Shown here: positions 41,886 through 51,471 of the stretch, piece by piece
How the letters are laid out: the number at the start of each line of letters is the position of its first letter
Position numbering within the stretch: position 1 is the stretch's first letter
Assembly: GCF_000711895.1 (NCBI RefSeq)
Contig: NZ_KL543988.1
Coordinates: 30,668 to 91,636, forward strand
Origin: Photorhabdus australis DSM 17609
GTDB taxonomy: Bacteria > Pseudomonadota > Gammaproteobacteria > Enterobacterales > Enterobacteriaceae
Direction: 5' to 3'
DNA: 60,969 nt
The notes under the pieces: model-generated
What the model saw: only the letters and a program-made list of their open reading frames with translations
What the model was told of the DNA's origin: nothing
Databases searched by the model: none
Program-made: the position numbers and the translations under genes

Positions 41886-42067
41886 CAACAATATCTGTCT
41901 TCTTTAATTGTTCAATTAAGTTAGATTTCACATCTTGTAGATAAACACCATAAACCCTCCTTATTTTGCAAACAAAACATAATAAGAAAATAAAAAAATA
42001 AGAATAGACAAATTACCATCCAAAAAATAAGTATTTTTTGAATGGTCGTGCTATTACGGTAATATAG

Positions 42068-42490
42068 TCACTTATTCATTACTGGAATATTCCCTCGTAA
42101 CCAACTACCTAGTTTACGCTGGTAAAATGGTTGCGTATGCTGAATTAAATAATGGCTAATGCCACGTTCTTTTTCATCAACCAAGCAAAAATCTATAGGT
42201 TCCTCCTCGGAAGTGTATTCACAGGCAATACTGCCAGCCTCATGAATTAATTGCTCAATTTCGTCTGCTGAGCCATTCATTTCCAATCCAATTAATAAAT
42301 TAGGCTTTTCGTCCACATTTTTATCATGAGCCTGAACAATAAAAGCACGGCGGACTGGTTTACGCTGGCTAAATAAACTGACCAGAGCTTCAATGAGCTG
42401 TGAAGGATATTCATCCAGCTGGCTGAGTGTTATCGCACTACCACTTGGAACATTAATCTCAACCGAAACCAACTCACTTAATGAACTCAT
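42068..42490 (-). CDS. SseB C-terminal-domain protein (N-terminal domain missing)
   Basis: 140 residues that correspond to the C-terminal half of E. coli SseB (258 residues, enhanced serine sensitivity protein). Shared blocks are KPVRRAFIVQ, KPNLLIGLEMNGSADEI, EEPIDFCLV, and the end GISHYLIQHTQPFYQRKLGSWLRG. The SseB N-terminal domain is absent and only 35 bases separate this gene from pepB. The ATG at 42490 has GGAG six bases upstream, so this looks like a translated short gene rather than debris. Position after pepB is that of sseB in E. coli; sseA, the next gene there, is missing. Confidence 0.85.
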   Translation of the reverse strand: MSSLSELVSVEINVPSGSAITLSQLDEYPSQLIEALVSLFSQRKPVRRAFIVQAHDKNVDEKPNLLIGLEMNGSADEIEQLIHEAGSIACEYTSEEEPIDFCLVDEKERGISHYLIQHTQPFYQRKLGSWLRGNIPVMNK

Positions 42491-42525
42491 AAAAATCTCC
42501 AATCAGTTTTTTATATAAAATCAAC

Positions 42526-43821
42526 TTATTTCGCTTTCGCCAACAACAAACTCGCAATTGAACGAACACCATAACCTGTTGCGCCAGCAGACCAATGTTC
42601 TACAGCAGATTTACGGTAAGTTGCCGAGCAATCAATATGAATCCAACCTTTTTGGTACCCTTCAACAAAGTGAGACAGGAAAGCCGCCGCAGTGCTGGCA
42701 CCAGCCGTATGTGATGGCGCAGCAACATTGTTTAAGTCAGCAAAATTTGATGGCAGTTGACTACGATGGAATTCAGCTAACGGTAAACGCCAGAATAATT
42801 CATTCTCAGATTCAGAAGCAGCCAGCAAATCCGCCGCCAATTTATCATCAAAGCTGAATATAGAGTGATAATCATTACCCACAGCCATTTTCGCTGCACC
42901 TGTCAGGGTTGCTGCATCAATAATTAATTTGGCTTTCTCTTTGCTGGCATCAATCAAACCGTCAGCTAAAACCAGACGACCTTCCGCATCCGTGTTCATC
43001 ACTTCAACCGATTTTCCATTACGATAACGGATAATATCACCTAATTTAAAGGCATTACCACTGACCATATTATCCGCAATGCAAAGGAACAATTTAATAC
43101 GCTGTTTCAGACCACGACTGATTGCCAAAGCCAATGCTCCTGCCAGTGTTGCCGCTCCACCCATATCCGCTTTCATGGAATCCATAAATGAAGATTGTTT
43201 TAGGCTGTAGCCACCGGTATCAAATGTGATGCCTTTACCAACCAAACAGGCGAATACTGGCGCTTGCGGGTTGTCAGTTGGATTGTAATCCAACGCCAAC
43301 AGAATCGGATCACGGGAAGAACCACGACCAACGGTATGAATACCCGCATAACCCTGTTCACGTAAATCTTCGCCTTTAGTAACACGATAACTTACCGCCT
43401 CATTCGCAATGCCACACAGCAAGTCAATAGCACGCTTCGCCAATTGTTCTGGCCCAAGTTCTTCCGCTGACATATTGATGGTGTCACGTACCCAATCAAT
43501 AATTTTAATTCTATTTTCCAATTCTTGCTTTTCAGCTGCCGGCAATTGAGGCCATTCAATAGAGCGTTTACCTTTTGGCGAACGAAATCCCTGCCAGAAT
43601 GCCCAACTTTTTTCTAAATCCCAGCCTTCACCAACCAAAGCTACATGACGAACTCCCTGTCCATCAATTTTACGCCCGGCCCGTTGAACAGCACCCAGTT
43701 TACCTTTACCAACCAGATGAATGGTCATCCCTTGATCACTCGAACTAATCAGTGCTTTTTCACCCCAGCAGGCGGCTGCTGGCTCATAACACAGTGTTAT
43801 CGGCATAATTTGTTTGGTCAT
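42526..43821 (-). CDS. pepB: Aminopeptidase B (M17 family)
   Basis: Cytosolic leucyl-aminopeptidase-type metallopeptidase that removes N-terminal residues from peptides. 431 residues (E. coli PepB 427). The two-metal site is visible in [15 protein letters not shown] and [15 protein letters not shown], the M17 signature. The N-terminal third is the variable regulatory domain. It follows the isc operon on the same strand but beyond a terminator. Confidence 0.96.
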   Translation of the reverse strand: MTKQIMPITLCYEPAAACWGEKALISSSDQGMTIHLVGKGKLGAVQRAGRKIDGQGVRHVALVGEGWDLEKSWAFWQGFRSPKGKRSIEWPQLPAAEKQELENRIKIIDWVRDTINMSAEELGPEQLAKRAIDLLCGIANEAVSYRVTKGEDLREQGYAGIHTVGRGSSRDPILLALDYNPTDNPQAPVFACLVGKGITFDTGGYSLKQSSFMDSMKADMGGAATLAGALALAISRGLKQRIKLFLCIADNMVSGNAFKLGDIIRYRNGKSVEVMNTDAEGRLVLADGLIDASKEKAKLIIDAATLTGAAKMAVGNDYHSIFSFDDKLAADLLAASESENELFWRLPLAEFHRSQLPSNFADLNNVAAPSHTAGASTAAAFLSHFVEGYQKGWIHIDCSATYRKSAVEHWSAGATGYGVRSIASLLLAKAK

Positions 43822-43950
43822 TCTTTTCTCACCTCTTAATTATTCACCGCTTAATAGCAGTGAGGATCTTATTCAGGCTCCCACCCAGATAATATTAATG
43901 TGGGTGAATGTGAAGTACATTACATAATTATTCGCCTGCCAGATATTAAC

Positions 43951-43981
43951 CTTATAAAAAAACTGGCCAAAGCCAGTTTTT
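43951..43981 (-). terminator. Terminator of the isc operon after iscX
   Basis: Perfect 10-bp stem AAAAACTGGC (43958-43967) and GCCAGTTTTT (43972-43981) with a CAAA loop. On the minus strand a U7 run follows. It lies 60 bases past the iscX stop and separates the isc operon from pepB. Confidence 0.88.
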
Positions 43982-44040
43982 CATTAAAGTTCAGACTACC
44001 TTAAAACGATGACGGATAAATAACAAATTTATGCCATTTG

Positions 44041-44241
44041 TTATTCAAACTCATCTAACCAGACCAAAAGAATAGCTTCCAGAAGCTTTTCATTAGATTT
44101 TTCGGGAGCATCATCAAAATCATCTAATTCACAAATCCACTGATGCATATCAGTAAAGCGAACTGTTTTTGGATCCAGATCAGGAAACTTGTCATACAGT
44201 GCTTCTGCGATTTCACGACTGTCAGACCATTTTAGGCTCAT
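44041..44241 (-). CDS. iscX: Fe-S cluster assembly protein IscX
   Basis: 66-residue acidic protein that binds IscS and moderates its desulfurase activity, possibly as an iron sensor. Length and the sequence [22 protein letters not shown] followed in the usual place by [10 protein letters not shown] are typical. It is the last gene of the isc operon, 18 bases after fdx, and shares the CDDFD-type acidic surface (ELDDFDD). Confidence 0.96.
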   Translation of the reverse strand: MSLKWSDSREIAEALYDKFPDLDPKTVRFTDMHQWICELDDFDDAPEKSNEKLLEAILLVWLDEFE

Positions 44242-44259
44242 TTATATTTCTCCTGCCAA

Positions 44260-44595
44260 TCAGTGCTCACGGGCATGGTTAATCGTGTATTTTGGAATTT
44301 CTATTACTAAATCTTCATCAGAGACTCTGGCCTGACAACTCAGACGACTTTCCGGCTCCAGCCCCCACGCTTTATCCAACATGTCATCTTCCAGTTCAGA
44401 ACTCTCTTCCAGTGAATCGAAACCTTCACGAACGATACAATGGCAAGTTGTGCAAGCACAGGATTTTTCGCAGGCATGCTCAATTTCAATCCCATTGCGC
44501 AATGCAACATCCAGAATAGATTCACCTTCTCTGGCTTCCAGTACTGCACCATCAGGGCAAAGATCGTTATGAGGTAAAAATACAATTTTCGGCAT
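44260..44595 (-). CDS. fdx: ISC system [2Fe-2S] ferredoxin
   Basis: Electron donor for cluster assembly on IscU. 111 residues with cluster ligands Cys42, Cys48 and Cys51 in [10 protein letters not shown] and a fourth cysteine in SRLSCQAR near residue 87, the adrenodoxin-like spacing. It starts two bases after the hscA stop, showing tight coupling. Confidence 0.97.
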   Translation of the reverse strand: MPKIVFLPHNDLCPDGAVLEAREGESILDVALRNGIEIEHACEKSCACTTCHCIVREGFDSLEESSELEDDMLDKAWGLEPESRLSCQARVSDEDLVIEIPKYTINHAREH

Positions 44596-44597
44596 AA

Positions 44598-46448
44598 TTA
44601 AATCTCATCCACAGAATGGCCCGCCAATGCGCGACGAATAGAGGTATCCATCCGACGCGCTGCGAATTCCTGCGTTTGCTTGTCCAGTTGTTTAATTGCG
44701 TTCTCTATAATTTGAGGATCACTTCCCTCAATGCTTTTTATAAGTGTTTCTACAGCAATATCAATCGCCGTCCGTTCTTGTTCATTCAGTAGATCAGCAT
44801 CTTTTTCTAACGCACCGGTGACACTTTCCAGTACCCGTGCCGCTTCTACTTTTTGTTCTGCCAGTTTGCGCGCATTGATATCCTCCTGAGCATTTGCCAT
44901 AGAGTCTTTTATCATGCGAGCTATCTCTTCATCAGATAAACCATAAGAAGGTTTCACCTGAATAGCCGCTTCCACACCAGTCGATTTCTCCAACGCGCTG
45001 ACGCTCAGCAAACCATCAGCATCCACCTGGAAAGTCACCCGGATATGGGCACCACCAGCCGGGAATGGCGGAATACCACGCAGTGTAAAACGCGCCAGTG
45101 AACGACAATCGTTCACCAATTCCCTTTCCCCTTGCACCACATGAATACTCATTGCACTCTGACCGTCTTTGAAGGTCGTGAATTCCTGTGCTCTTGCTAC
45201 TGGAATGGTGGTATTGCGTGGGATGACTTTTTCAACCAAGCCGCCCATGGTTTCTAGTCCAAGTGAAAGCGGGATCACATCCAGTAACAGCATGTCGCTG
45301 TCTGGTTTATTACCGACCAAAATATCTGCCTGAATCGAAGCACCGATAGCCACAACTTTATCAGGATCAATTGAAGTCAATGGTTCACGGCCAAAAAGCT
45401 CCCCAACCATACGACGAACCAGTGGTACGCGGGTTGAACCACCCACCATAACCACCTGTAAAACCTCATCCGCAGCAACCTCTGCATCTTTTAATGCCCG
45501 GCGACTTGCCAGCAAAGTACGTTTTACCAATGGGGTAATCAGCGCTTCAAATTCAGAACGGGTGATTTCTCCCCGCCAACCGGCAACATTTATTTCTGCA
45601 ATATCAGCATCACTTAAAGTAATTTTTACCTGCGTGGCAGCATCCAATAGCTGACGCTGTAGACTGTGATCATCACGACTGCTGATACCTGCCTGTTCAC
45701 GAAACCAGTCAACCAGCATTAAATCGAAATCATCCCCGCCAAGCGCAGTATCACCACCGGTTGCCAGCACTTCAAATACGCCACGGCTCAGTCGGAGGAC
45801 AGAAACGTCAAATGTACCACCACCTAAATCATAAACAGCAATCACACCTTCCTGACCAGAATCCAATCCGTAAGCAATCGCCGCGGCAGTCGGTTCGTTA
45901 AGCAAGCGCAGAACATGCAATCCAGCTAAACGCGCTGCGTCTTTTGTGCCCTGACGCTGGGCATCATCAAAATAGGCTGGGACCGTGATCACAACACCAT
46001 CAAGCTTACCCTCCAGTGTTTCTTCTGCACGTTGTGTCAACAGTTTAAGAATCTCAGAAGAAACCTGAATAGGATCGACTAAACCTATTGCCGTATTGAT
46101 TAATGGCAGCCCGTTTTCACTTGCCTGAAATTGATAAGGAAGATTGGGATAACGTTGCTGAATATCAGCCAGAGAGCGCCCCATCATGCGCTTCACGGAA
46201 CTGATGGTATTAGCAGGATCTCGCGCAGCCTGTTGACGAGCTAACCAACCAATTTCAGTCCCATGTTTATGATAGTGAACAACCGAAGGAAGCAGGTAAC
46301 GATCTTCACTATCCATCAGGGTTTCCGCTTGCCCACTACGAACAGTTGCAACTAATGAATGCGTTGTACCTAAATCAATGCCAGCAGCCAAACGACGTTG
46401 ATGTGGTACAGCAGATAAACCCGGCTCGCTGATTTGTAATAAAGCCAT
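44598..46448 (-). CDS. hscA: Hsp70-type chaperone HscA
   Basis: Specialised Hsp70 that releases the Fe-S cluster from IscU in an ATP-driven cycle. 616 residues as in E. coli. ATPase domain with [27 protein letters not shown] and [14 protein letters not shown]; substrate-binding domain recognising the IscU LPPVK peptide. Partner HscB lies 11 bases upstream. Confidence 0.97.
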   Translation of the reverse strand: MALLQISEPGLSAVPHQRRLAAGIDLGTTHSLVATVRSGQAETLMDSEDRYLLPSVVHYHKHGTEIGWLARQQAARDPANTISSVKRMMGRSLADIQQRYPNLPYQFQASENGLPLINTAIGLVDPIQVSSEILKLLTQRAEETLEGKLDGVVITVPAYFDDAQRQGTKDAARLAGLHVLRLLNEPTAAAIAYGLDSGQEGVIAVYDLGGGTFDVSVLRLSRGVFEVLATGGDTALGGDDFDLMLVDWFREQAGISSRDDHSLQRQLLDAATQVKITLSDADIAEINVAGWRGEITRSEFEALITPLVKRTLLASRRALKDAEVAADEVLQVVMVGGSTRVPLVRRMVGELFGREPLTSIDPDKVVAIGASIQADILVGNKPDSDMLLLDVIPLSLGLETMGGLVEKVIPRNTTIPVARAQEFTTFKDGQSAMSIHVVQGERELVNDCRSLARFTLRGIPPFPAGGAHIRVTFQVDADGLLSVSALEKSTGVEAAIQVKPSYGLSDEEIARMIKDSMANAQEDINARKLAEQKVEAARVLESVTGALEKDADLLNEQERTAIDIAVETLIKSIEGSDPQIIENAIKQLDKQTQEFAARRMDTSIRRALAGHSVDEI

Positions 46449-46459
46449 ATACGCCTTCC

Positions 46460-46981
46460 TTAAAAGTCGTCCAGTAAACGTTCTTCCAGTTGTTCAACTT
46501 GCTGCTGTAATTTATCCAGAAAACGCAATTTACGAACGGCATCGGCTGCTTGTTCCCACTGCTGTTCATTCAATTGCTGCTCCATTTGCTGACCACGGGT
46601 TTTAATCATCCCGTTCAGACGTGCAGCAAAATCTGCCAATGCCATTTCTGCATCTGCTTTATTTTCAATAAACTCTAACTCTTCCCGCAACATAAGCTGT
46701 TCCATCAGGAAAGCGTTGTCATTCATGGTATGTTGCTCGTTGGCTAAATCAAAACCCTGTAGAGAGAGTATATATTCAGCACGTTTCAGTGGGTGTTTAA
46801 GCGTTTGATAACCATCATTGATAGTCGCTGCCTGCTGCAACGCCAGCGTTTTTTCGCGCTCTGGTTGACTGGCAAAGCGATCAGGATGAAACTGACGCTG
46901 CAATTCCTGATAACAGTTTGTCAGTTGTTCACGGTCAATAGCATAACGAGCCGGCAGCCCGAATAGAGTGAAATAGTCCAT
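46460..46981 (-). CDS. hscB: Co-chaperone HscB (J-domain)
   Basis: J-protein that delivers IscU to HscA and stimulates its ATPase. 173 residues. The N-terminal J domain has the HPD triad in QFHPDRFAS, and the C-terminal three-helix domain binds IscU. It follows iscA by 39 bases. Confidence 0.97.
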   Translation of the reverse strand: MDYFTLFGLPARYAIDREQLTNCYQELQRQFHPDRFASQPEREKTLALQQAATINDGYQTLKHPLKRAEYILSLQGFDLANEQHTMNDNAFLMEQLMLREELEFIENKADAEMALADFAARLNGMIKTRGQQMEQQLNEQQWEQAADAVRKLRFLDKLQQQVEQLEERLLDDF

Positions 46982-47020
46982 AATCTAAACTTATTCTCTG
47001 GATTTAGCCGAAAAACGGAA

Positions 47021-47344
47021 TTAAACGTTAAAACTTTCTCCACAACCACATTCGCTGGAAACATTCGGGTTGTTGAATTTAAAGCCTTCATTAAGGCCCT
47101 CTTTAACAAAATCCAGTTCTGTACCGTCAAGATAGACCATGCTTTTACCATCCACGATAACTTTGACACCCTTATCTTCAAACACAGTGTCGTCTTCGTT
47201 AATCACGTCGGCAAATTCAAGCAAATATGCCATACCTGAGCAGCCTGACGTTCTGACACCAAGGCGTAAGCCAACACCTTTTCCACGGTTACTCAGGAAT
47301 GACGAAACGCGTTGTGCAGCACTTTCTGTAAGGGAAATTGACAT
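47021..47344 (-). CDS. iscA: A-type Fe-S carrier IscA
   Basis: Carrier that receives clusters and helps mature [4Fe-4S] proteins. 107 residues with conserved Cys35 (TSGCSGMAY) and the C-terminal pair in ECGCGESF. The gap to iscU is 102 bases, longer than in E. coli, and carries a hairpin. Confidence 0.97.
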   Translation of the reverse strand: MSISLTESAAQRVSSFLSNRGKGVGLRLGVRTSGCSGMAYLLEFADVINEDDTVFEDKGVKVIVDGKSMVYLDGTELDFVKEGLNEGFKFNNPNVSSECGCGESFNV

Positions 47345-47377
47345 ACAACAACCTCACTTTTCAAAACCAGCAAAGGC

Positions 47378-47408
47378 GGATACTGGATGGTATAAACAGC
47401 CAGTATCC
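47378..47408 (-). other. Hairpin between iscU and iscA
   Basis: GGATACTGG (47378-47386) and CCAGTATCC (47400-47408) form a perfect 9-bp stem with a 13-nt loop in the extended iscU-iscA spacer. No U-run follows on the minus strand, so it may be a processing or stabilising structure. Confidence 0.5.
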
Positions 47409-47446
47409 ACCAAATTCATATTCTATTTTCTTATTCTCAAGGGCAA

Positions 47447-47833
47447 TTATTTGCCCTGGCGTTTACTTTTGTAATCCGCAATGGCTGCTTTAATTGCATC
47501 TTCTGCCAGAATAGAACAGTGAATTTTCACTGGTGGCAGCTCTAATTCATCTGCAATTTCAGTATTTCTAATCGCTTCTGCCTGCTCCAGAGATTTGCCC
47601 TTCATCCACTCAGTGACTAAAGAGCTGGAAGCAATTGCAGAACCGCAACCATAAGTTTTGAAACGCGCATCTTCAATAATGCCTTCATTATTGACCTTGA
47701 TTTGTAGTTTCATAACGTCACCACACGCCGGAGCACCGACCATGCCGCTGCCAACCGTTGGATCTTCATTATCGAAGGAACCAACGTTACGTGGGTTTTC
47801 ATAGTGATCAATTACTTTTTCGCTGTAAGCCAT
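47447..47833 (-). CDS. iscU: Fe-S scaffold protein IscU
   Basis: Scaffold on which IscS-derived sulfur and iron are built into clusters. 128 residues from the ATG at 47833 (MAYSEKVIDHYE, the conserved start). Cluster ligands Cys37 (GAPACGD), the cysteine of TYGCGSA, and that of IHCSIL are present, along with the HscA recognition peptide LPPVK. It follows iscS closely with a GGGGG Shine-Dalgarno. Confidence 0.97.
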   Translation of the reverse strand: MAYSEKVIDHYENPRNVGSFDNEDPTVGSGMVGAPACGDVMKLQIKVNNEGIIEDARFKTYGCGSAIASSSLVTEWMKGKSLEQAEAIRNTEIADELELPPVKIHCSILAEDAIKAAIADYKSKRQGK

Positions 47834-47858
47834 AGTTGTTACCCCCAAAGCCGTCTAA

Positions 47859-49073
47859 TTAGTGATGAGACCATTCGATACTGTTAAGATCTACACCTTG
47901 TTTGAACATTTCCCACAGTGGAGAAAGCTCACGCAAGCGGCCAATAGATTTGTGAATCAGTTCAATGGCGTAGTCGATCTCTTCTTCCGTGGTAAAGCGC
48001 CCTAAAGAGAAACGGATAGAGCTGTGGGCCAGTTCGTCATTCATACCCAACGCACGCAATACGTAGGAGGGCTCCAAACTTGCAGAAGTACATGCGGAAC
48101 CCGAAGAAACCGCCAGATCTTTTAATGACATCATCAGTGATTCACCTTCAACATAGTTGAAGCTGACATTCAGAATGTGTGGCGCACCGTGCTCCAAATC
48201 ACCGTTAAGGAAAACTTCTTCGATATCTTTGATACCATTCCACAGGCGCAAACGCAGACCACGCAGACGTTGAGATTCGCTTTCCATCTCTTGTTTAGCA
48301 ATGCGATAGGCTTCACCCATACCGACAATTTGGTGAACGGGTAAAGTGCCAGAACGCATACCACGTTCATGACCACCACCATGTTGCTGAGCTTCAATAC
48401 GAATGCGTGGTTTGCGGCGAACGTACAGTGCACCAATTCCCATCGGCCCATAAATTTTATGCGCCGAGAAAGACATCAGGTCGACTTTCAGTTTAGTTAG
48501 ATCGATAGGGAGCTTACCTACGCTCTGAGTGGCATCAACATGGAAAATGATGCTGCGGCTGCGACACATTTCGCCAATAGCAGCGATGTCCTGTACCACA
48601 CCAATTTCATTGTTAACGTGCATGATAGAAATCAAAATAGTGTCATCACGCATCGCAGCTTCCAGATCTTTTAAATCAATCAGCCCATTGCTTTGAGGCG
48701 CCAGATAAGTGACTTCAAATCCTTCACGCTCTAGCTGACGGCAAGTATCCAGAACCGCTTTATGTTCAGTTTTGCTGGTGATGATATGCTTGCCTTTTTT
48801 CTGATAAAAATTAGCCGCACCTTTAATAGCTAGATTATCTGATTCAGTTGCGCCGGAAGTGAAAACAATTTCACGCGGATCAGCGCCCACTAAATCAGCA
48901 ATCTGATTACGGGCAATATCAACCGCTTCTTCAGCCTGCCAGCCAAAACGGTGAGAACGGGAAGCCGGGTTACCAAATACCCCGTCCATGGTCAGATATT
49001 GCATCATTTTTTCAGCAACACGCGTATCAACCGGTGTCGTTGCTGAGTAGTCTAAATAAATGGGTAATTTCAT
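47859..49073 (-). CDS. iscS: Cysteine desulfurase IscS
   Basis: PLP enzyme that removes sulfur from cysteine for Fe-S clusters, thiolated tRNA and other pathways. 404 residues as in E. coli. The PLP lysine lies in [12 protein letters not shown] (about residue 206), and the persulfide cysteine in [14 protein letters not shown] (about residue 328). It lies 49 bases after iscR. Confidence 0.98.
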   Translation of the reverse strand: MKLPIYLDYSATTPVDTRVAEKMMQYLTMDGVFGNPASRSHRFGWQAEEAVDIARNQIADLVGADPREIVFTSGATESDNLAIKGAANFYQKKGKHIITSKTEHKAVLDTCRQLEREGFEVTYLAPQSNGLIDLKDLEAAMRDDTILISIMHVNNEIGVVQDIAAIGEMCRSRSIIFHVDATQSVGKLPIDLTKLKVDLMSFSAHKIYGPMGIGALYVRRKPRIRIEAQQHGGGHERGMRSGTLPVHQIVGMGEAYRIAKQEMESESQRLRGLRLRLWNGIKDIEEVFLNGDLEHGAPHILNVSFNYVEGESLMMSLKDLAVSSGSACTSASLEPSYVLRALGMNDELAHSSIRFSLGRFTTEEEIDYAIELIHKSIGRLRELSPLWEMFKQGVDLNSIEWSHH

Positions 49074-49122
49074 TGCTTACATGCTCCCTACTTCTAATAC
49101 TTCAATTCATCACAAGTTCTGC

Positions 49123-49617
49123 TTATGCGCGCAGATTGACATTAATTGTTTCTTGTGCTCTGCCATTAGGCGTACGGCGTTTATCGTTATCTTGACGATC
49201 AGCAACATCTAACACTTCTTGATTATTAACTAATTCTTTTAAACTGATACTACTCAGGAAGCTGGTAATACGATCACTCAAATCGCGCCACAAAGCATGT
49301 GTCAAACAACGATCACCACCCTGACACCCTTCTTTACCCTGGCAACGGGTAGCATCTACTGATTCATCAACAGCGAAAATAACTTCGGAAACAACAATTT
49401 TACCCGCATCTCTGCCAAGTAAATAACCACCACCCGGACCACGGACGCTTGAAACCAAACCATTTTTACGCAAGCGAGAAAATAATTGTTCAAGGTAGGA
49501 GAGGGAAATACCCTGACGTTCAGAAATGTCGGCCAAGGGCACCGGACCTTCTTGTGAGTGTAACGCCACATCAAGCATGGCAGTTACTGCATAACGCCCT
49601 TTAGATGTCAATCTCAT
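49123..49617 (-). CDS. iscR: Fe-S responsive transcription factor IscR
   Basis: Rrf2-family regulator that represses the isc operon when it holds a [2Fe-2S] cluster. 164 residues with an N-terminal winged helix and cluster cysteines Cys92, Cys98 and Cys104 ([13 protein letters not shown]). It heads the isc operon and has an IscR site in its own promoter. Confidence 0.97.
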   Translation of the reverse strand: MRLTSKGRYAVTAMLDVALHSQEGPVPLADISERQGISLSYLEQLFSRLRKNGLVSSVRGPGGGYLLGRDAGKIVVSEVIFAVDESVDATRCQGKEGCQGGDRCLTHALWRDLSDRITSFLSSISLKELVNNQEVLDVADRQDNDKRRTPNGRAQETINVNLRA

Positions 49618-49658
49618 AAATGAATTACCCCGTGGTGAAATATGAATGAAATTGTGTC

Positions 49659-49683
49659 ATTCCTGAGTATTTTAGTCAACTAT
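49659..49683 (-). promoter_or_regulatory. IscR type 1 operator and isc promoter
   Basis: On the minus strand ATAGTTGACT (start of the site) through CTCAGGAAT at its end fits the type 1 IscR motif and closely follows the E. coli iscR promoter. TTGACT within it serves as the -35 (plus-strand 49674-49679), with the -10 (CACAAT) 17 bases downstream. It implies the usual feedback repression by holo-IscR. Confidence 0.75.
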
Positions 49684-49700
49684 TTAACCTAGTAATTCAC

Positions 49701-50429
49701 TCAACTATTTTTCGCCCATTTTTCAACCGAGGTCAGTATGCCACGCAGAATATTCAGCTCTTGCGCCTCAGGCCGAGCACGAGTAAAAAGCCGTCTTAAT
49801 TTATTCATTATTTGACCAGGATGAGCTTTCCTGATGAAACCAGAATCATGCAATACATGCTCAAGGTGATGATAAAAACGTTCCATATCATCGGCTAATG
49901 GATATTCAGTCTCGTCTGCTTCCGGCTCAACTTTATCCTGACGCGCGAGATAGGCCATACGGATTTCATAACTTACGAGCTGAACCGCCATTGCCAGATT
50001 TAATGAACTGTATTCTGGATTAGTCGGGATATTCAGATGAAAATGGCACTTCTGCAATTCTTCATTAGTGAGTCCCACACGCTCACGCCCAAAAACAATG
50101 GCAACAGGCGCATGTTCAGCTGCTTGAACGCTACGCTCACCACATTCACGAGGTTCAACCATCGGCCATGAAAGGGTTCTTGAACGAGCACTGGTACCAA
50201 TGACCAGTTCACAACCCGCCAACGCTTTATCCAGACTATCAACAATAGTCGCATTACCAATAACATCGCTGGCACCAGCAGAGAGAGCAATTGCATGAGA
50301 ATCTGGCTGAACTAGTGGATTAACCAGATAAAGATTGGTTAATCCCATTGTTTTCATTGCCCGGGCAGTTGAACCCATATTCCCTGTATGGGAAGTTTCA
50401 ACCAGGATAATGCGGATATTTTCTAACAT
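49701..50429 (-). CDS. trmJ: tRNA (cytidine/uridine-32-2'-O)-methyltransferase TrmJ
   Basis: SPOUT-class methyltransferase that modifies the ribose of residue 32 in several tRNAs. 242 residues from the ATG at 50429, matching the E. coli M-(L)NIRI start; a longer reading adds 18 residues with no support. SAM-site motifs [24 protein letters not shown] and [14 protein letters not shown] form the trefoil knot. It is upstream of iscR on the same strand and divergent from suhB, as in E. coli. Confidence 0.96.
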   Translation of the reverse strand: MLENIRIILVETSHTGNMGSTARAMKTMGLTNLYLVNPLVQPDSHAIALSAGASDVIGNATIVDSLDKALAGCELVIGTSARSRTLSWPMVEPRECGERSVQAAEHAPVAIVFGRERVGLTNEELQKCHFHLNIPTNPEYSSLNLAMAVQLVSYEIRMAYLARQDKVEPEADETEYPLADDMERFYHHLEHVLHDSGFIRKAHPGQIMNKLRRLFTRARPEAQELNILRGILTSVEKWAKNS

Positions 50430-50476
50430 GACAACTTCTGGACTAGTTATAAGAGCCAAATATCTTAACACAGCAT

Positions 50477-50505
50477 TAGTCATTTTTCAGAACTACTGCT
50501 ATACT
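50477..50505 (+). promoter_or_regulatory. suhB promoter (extended -10)
   Basis: TGCTATACT provides an extended -10 (TATACT at 50500-50505 with TG at 50497-50498). The -35 position (50477-50482, TAGTCA) matches four of six bases at 17-bp spacing. A GCGCGCC discriminator follows. Confidence 0.7.
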
Positions 50506-50523
50506 GCGCGCCGATTAATTATC

Positions 50524-50535
50524 CGTTCTTTAACA
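50524..50535 (+). promoter_or_regulatory. boxA in the suhB leader
   Basis: CGTTCTTTAACA matches the ribosomal boxA consensus TGCTCTTTAACA in 10 of 12 bases and lies 19 bases before the suhB ATG, just ahead of its Shine-Dalgarno (GGTGG). In E. coli suhB is known to be autoregulated by SuhB and Nus factors bound to a leader boxA; the same placement here implies the same control. Confidence 0.7.
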
Positions 50536-50554
50536 TCCTGGTGGAAAATATCCC

Positions 50555-51358
50555 ATGCATCCGATGCTGACCATCGCCATACGCGCCGCGCGTAAGGCCG
50601 GCAACTTGATTGCCAAGAATTATGAAACTCCTGATGCGGTTGAAGCGAGTCAAAAAGGCAATAATGACTTTGTGACCAACGTTGACAAAGCTGCTGAAAC
50701 GTTAATTATCGACGTTATTCGCAAATCTTATCCTAAGCACACGATTATTACTGAAGAAAGTGGAGAACTGGCAGGCGAAGACGATGATATTCAATGGGTA
50801 ATTGATCCACTGGATGGCACTACTAACTTTATCAGGCGTCTCCCCCACTTCGCGGTTTCTATTGCAGTGCGCATTAAAGGTCGCACTGAAGTTGCTGTTG
50901 TTTATGATCCAATGCGTAATGAGCTGTTCACCGCCACCCGTGGTCAAGGCGCTCAGTTGAATGGTTACCGTCTGCGTGGTACCAATGCCCGCGATTTAGA
51001 TGGCACTATTTTGGCAACAGGTTTTCCATTCAAAACAAAACAGCATTCCACTGTTTTCATTAATACTTTGGGCAAATTATTTATTCGTTGCGCCGATTTC
51101 CGCCGTACAGGTTCAGCCGCGCTGGATCTGGCTTACGTTGCGGCTGGCCGGGTTGATGGTTACTTTGAAATTGGCCTGAAGCCGTGGGATTTTATGGGTG
51201 GTGAACTGTTAGTTCGTGAATCTGGCGGTATCATTACTGATTTCGTTGGCGGCCATAATTACATTCATTCCGGTAATCTTGTTGCGGGTAATCCACGCGT
51301 TGTCAAAGATATTTTGGCCGAAATGCGTGATGAATTATCAGAAGCATTGAAACGTTAA
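50555..51358 (+). CDS. suhB: Inositol monophosphatase family protein / Nus-complex factor SuhB
   Basis: 267 residues. It carries the inositol monophosphatase metal motifs ITEESGE and IDPLDGTTNFI and the C-terminal KPWDFMGGELLV, but in enterics its main role is in the rRNA antitermination complex with NusA, NusB, NusE and NusG. Nearly collinear with E. coli SuhB. In E. coli yfhR and csiE follow; here the trehalose genes do. Confidence 0.97.
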   Translation: MHPMLTIAIRAARKAGNLIAKNYETPDAVEASQKGNNDFVTNVDKAAETLIIDVIRKSYPKHTIITEESGELAGEDDDIQWVIDPLDGTTNFIRRLPHFAVSIAVRIKGRTEVAVVYDPMRNELFTATRGQGAQLNGYRLRGTNARDLDGTILATGFPFKTKQHSTVFINTLGKLFIRCADFRRTGSAALDLAYVAAGRVDGYFEIGLKPWDFMGGELLVRESGGIITDFVGGHNYIHSGNLVAGNPRVVKDILAEMRDELSEALKR

Positions 51359-51380
51359 TTCAAAGCCAATATTTAAAGCA

Positions 51381-51457
51381 GGAATTGCAGGCGATATCCT
51401 TTGAGCCTGCAATTCCATTTGACAACAAAAAAGTCATCAATGAACTTTTTTGTTGTC
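51381..51457. terminator. Double terminator between suhB and treC
   Basis: First stem GGAATTGCAGGC (51381-51392) and GCCTGCAATTCC (51405-51416). Second stem GACAACAAAAAAGT (51421-51434) and ACTTTTTTGTTGTC (51444-51457), 14 perfect pairs. A and U runs on both sides make the pair effective for both convergent transcripts. Confidence 0.85.
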
Positions 51458-51471
51458 GTTTTAAACCTAAA

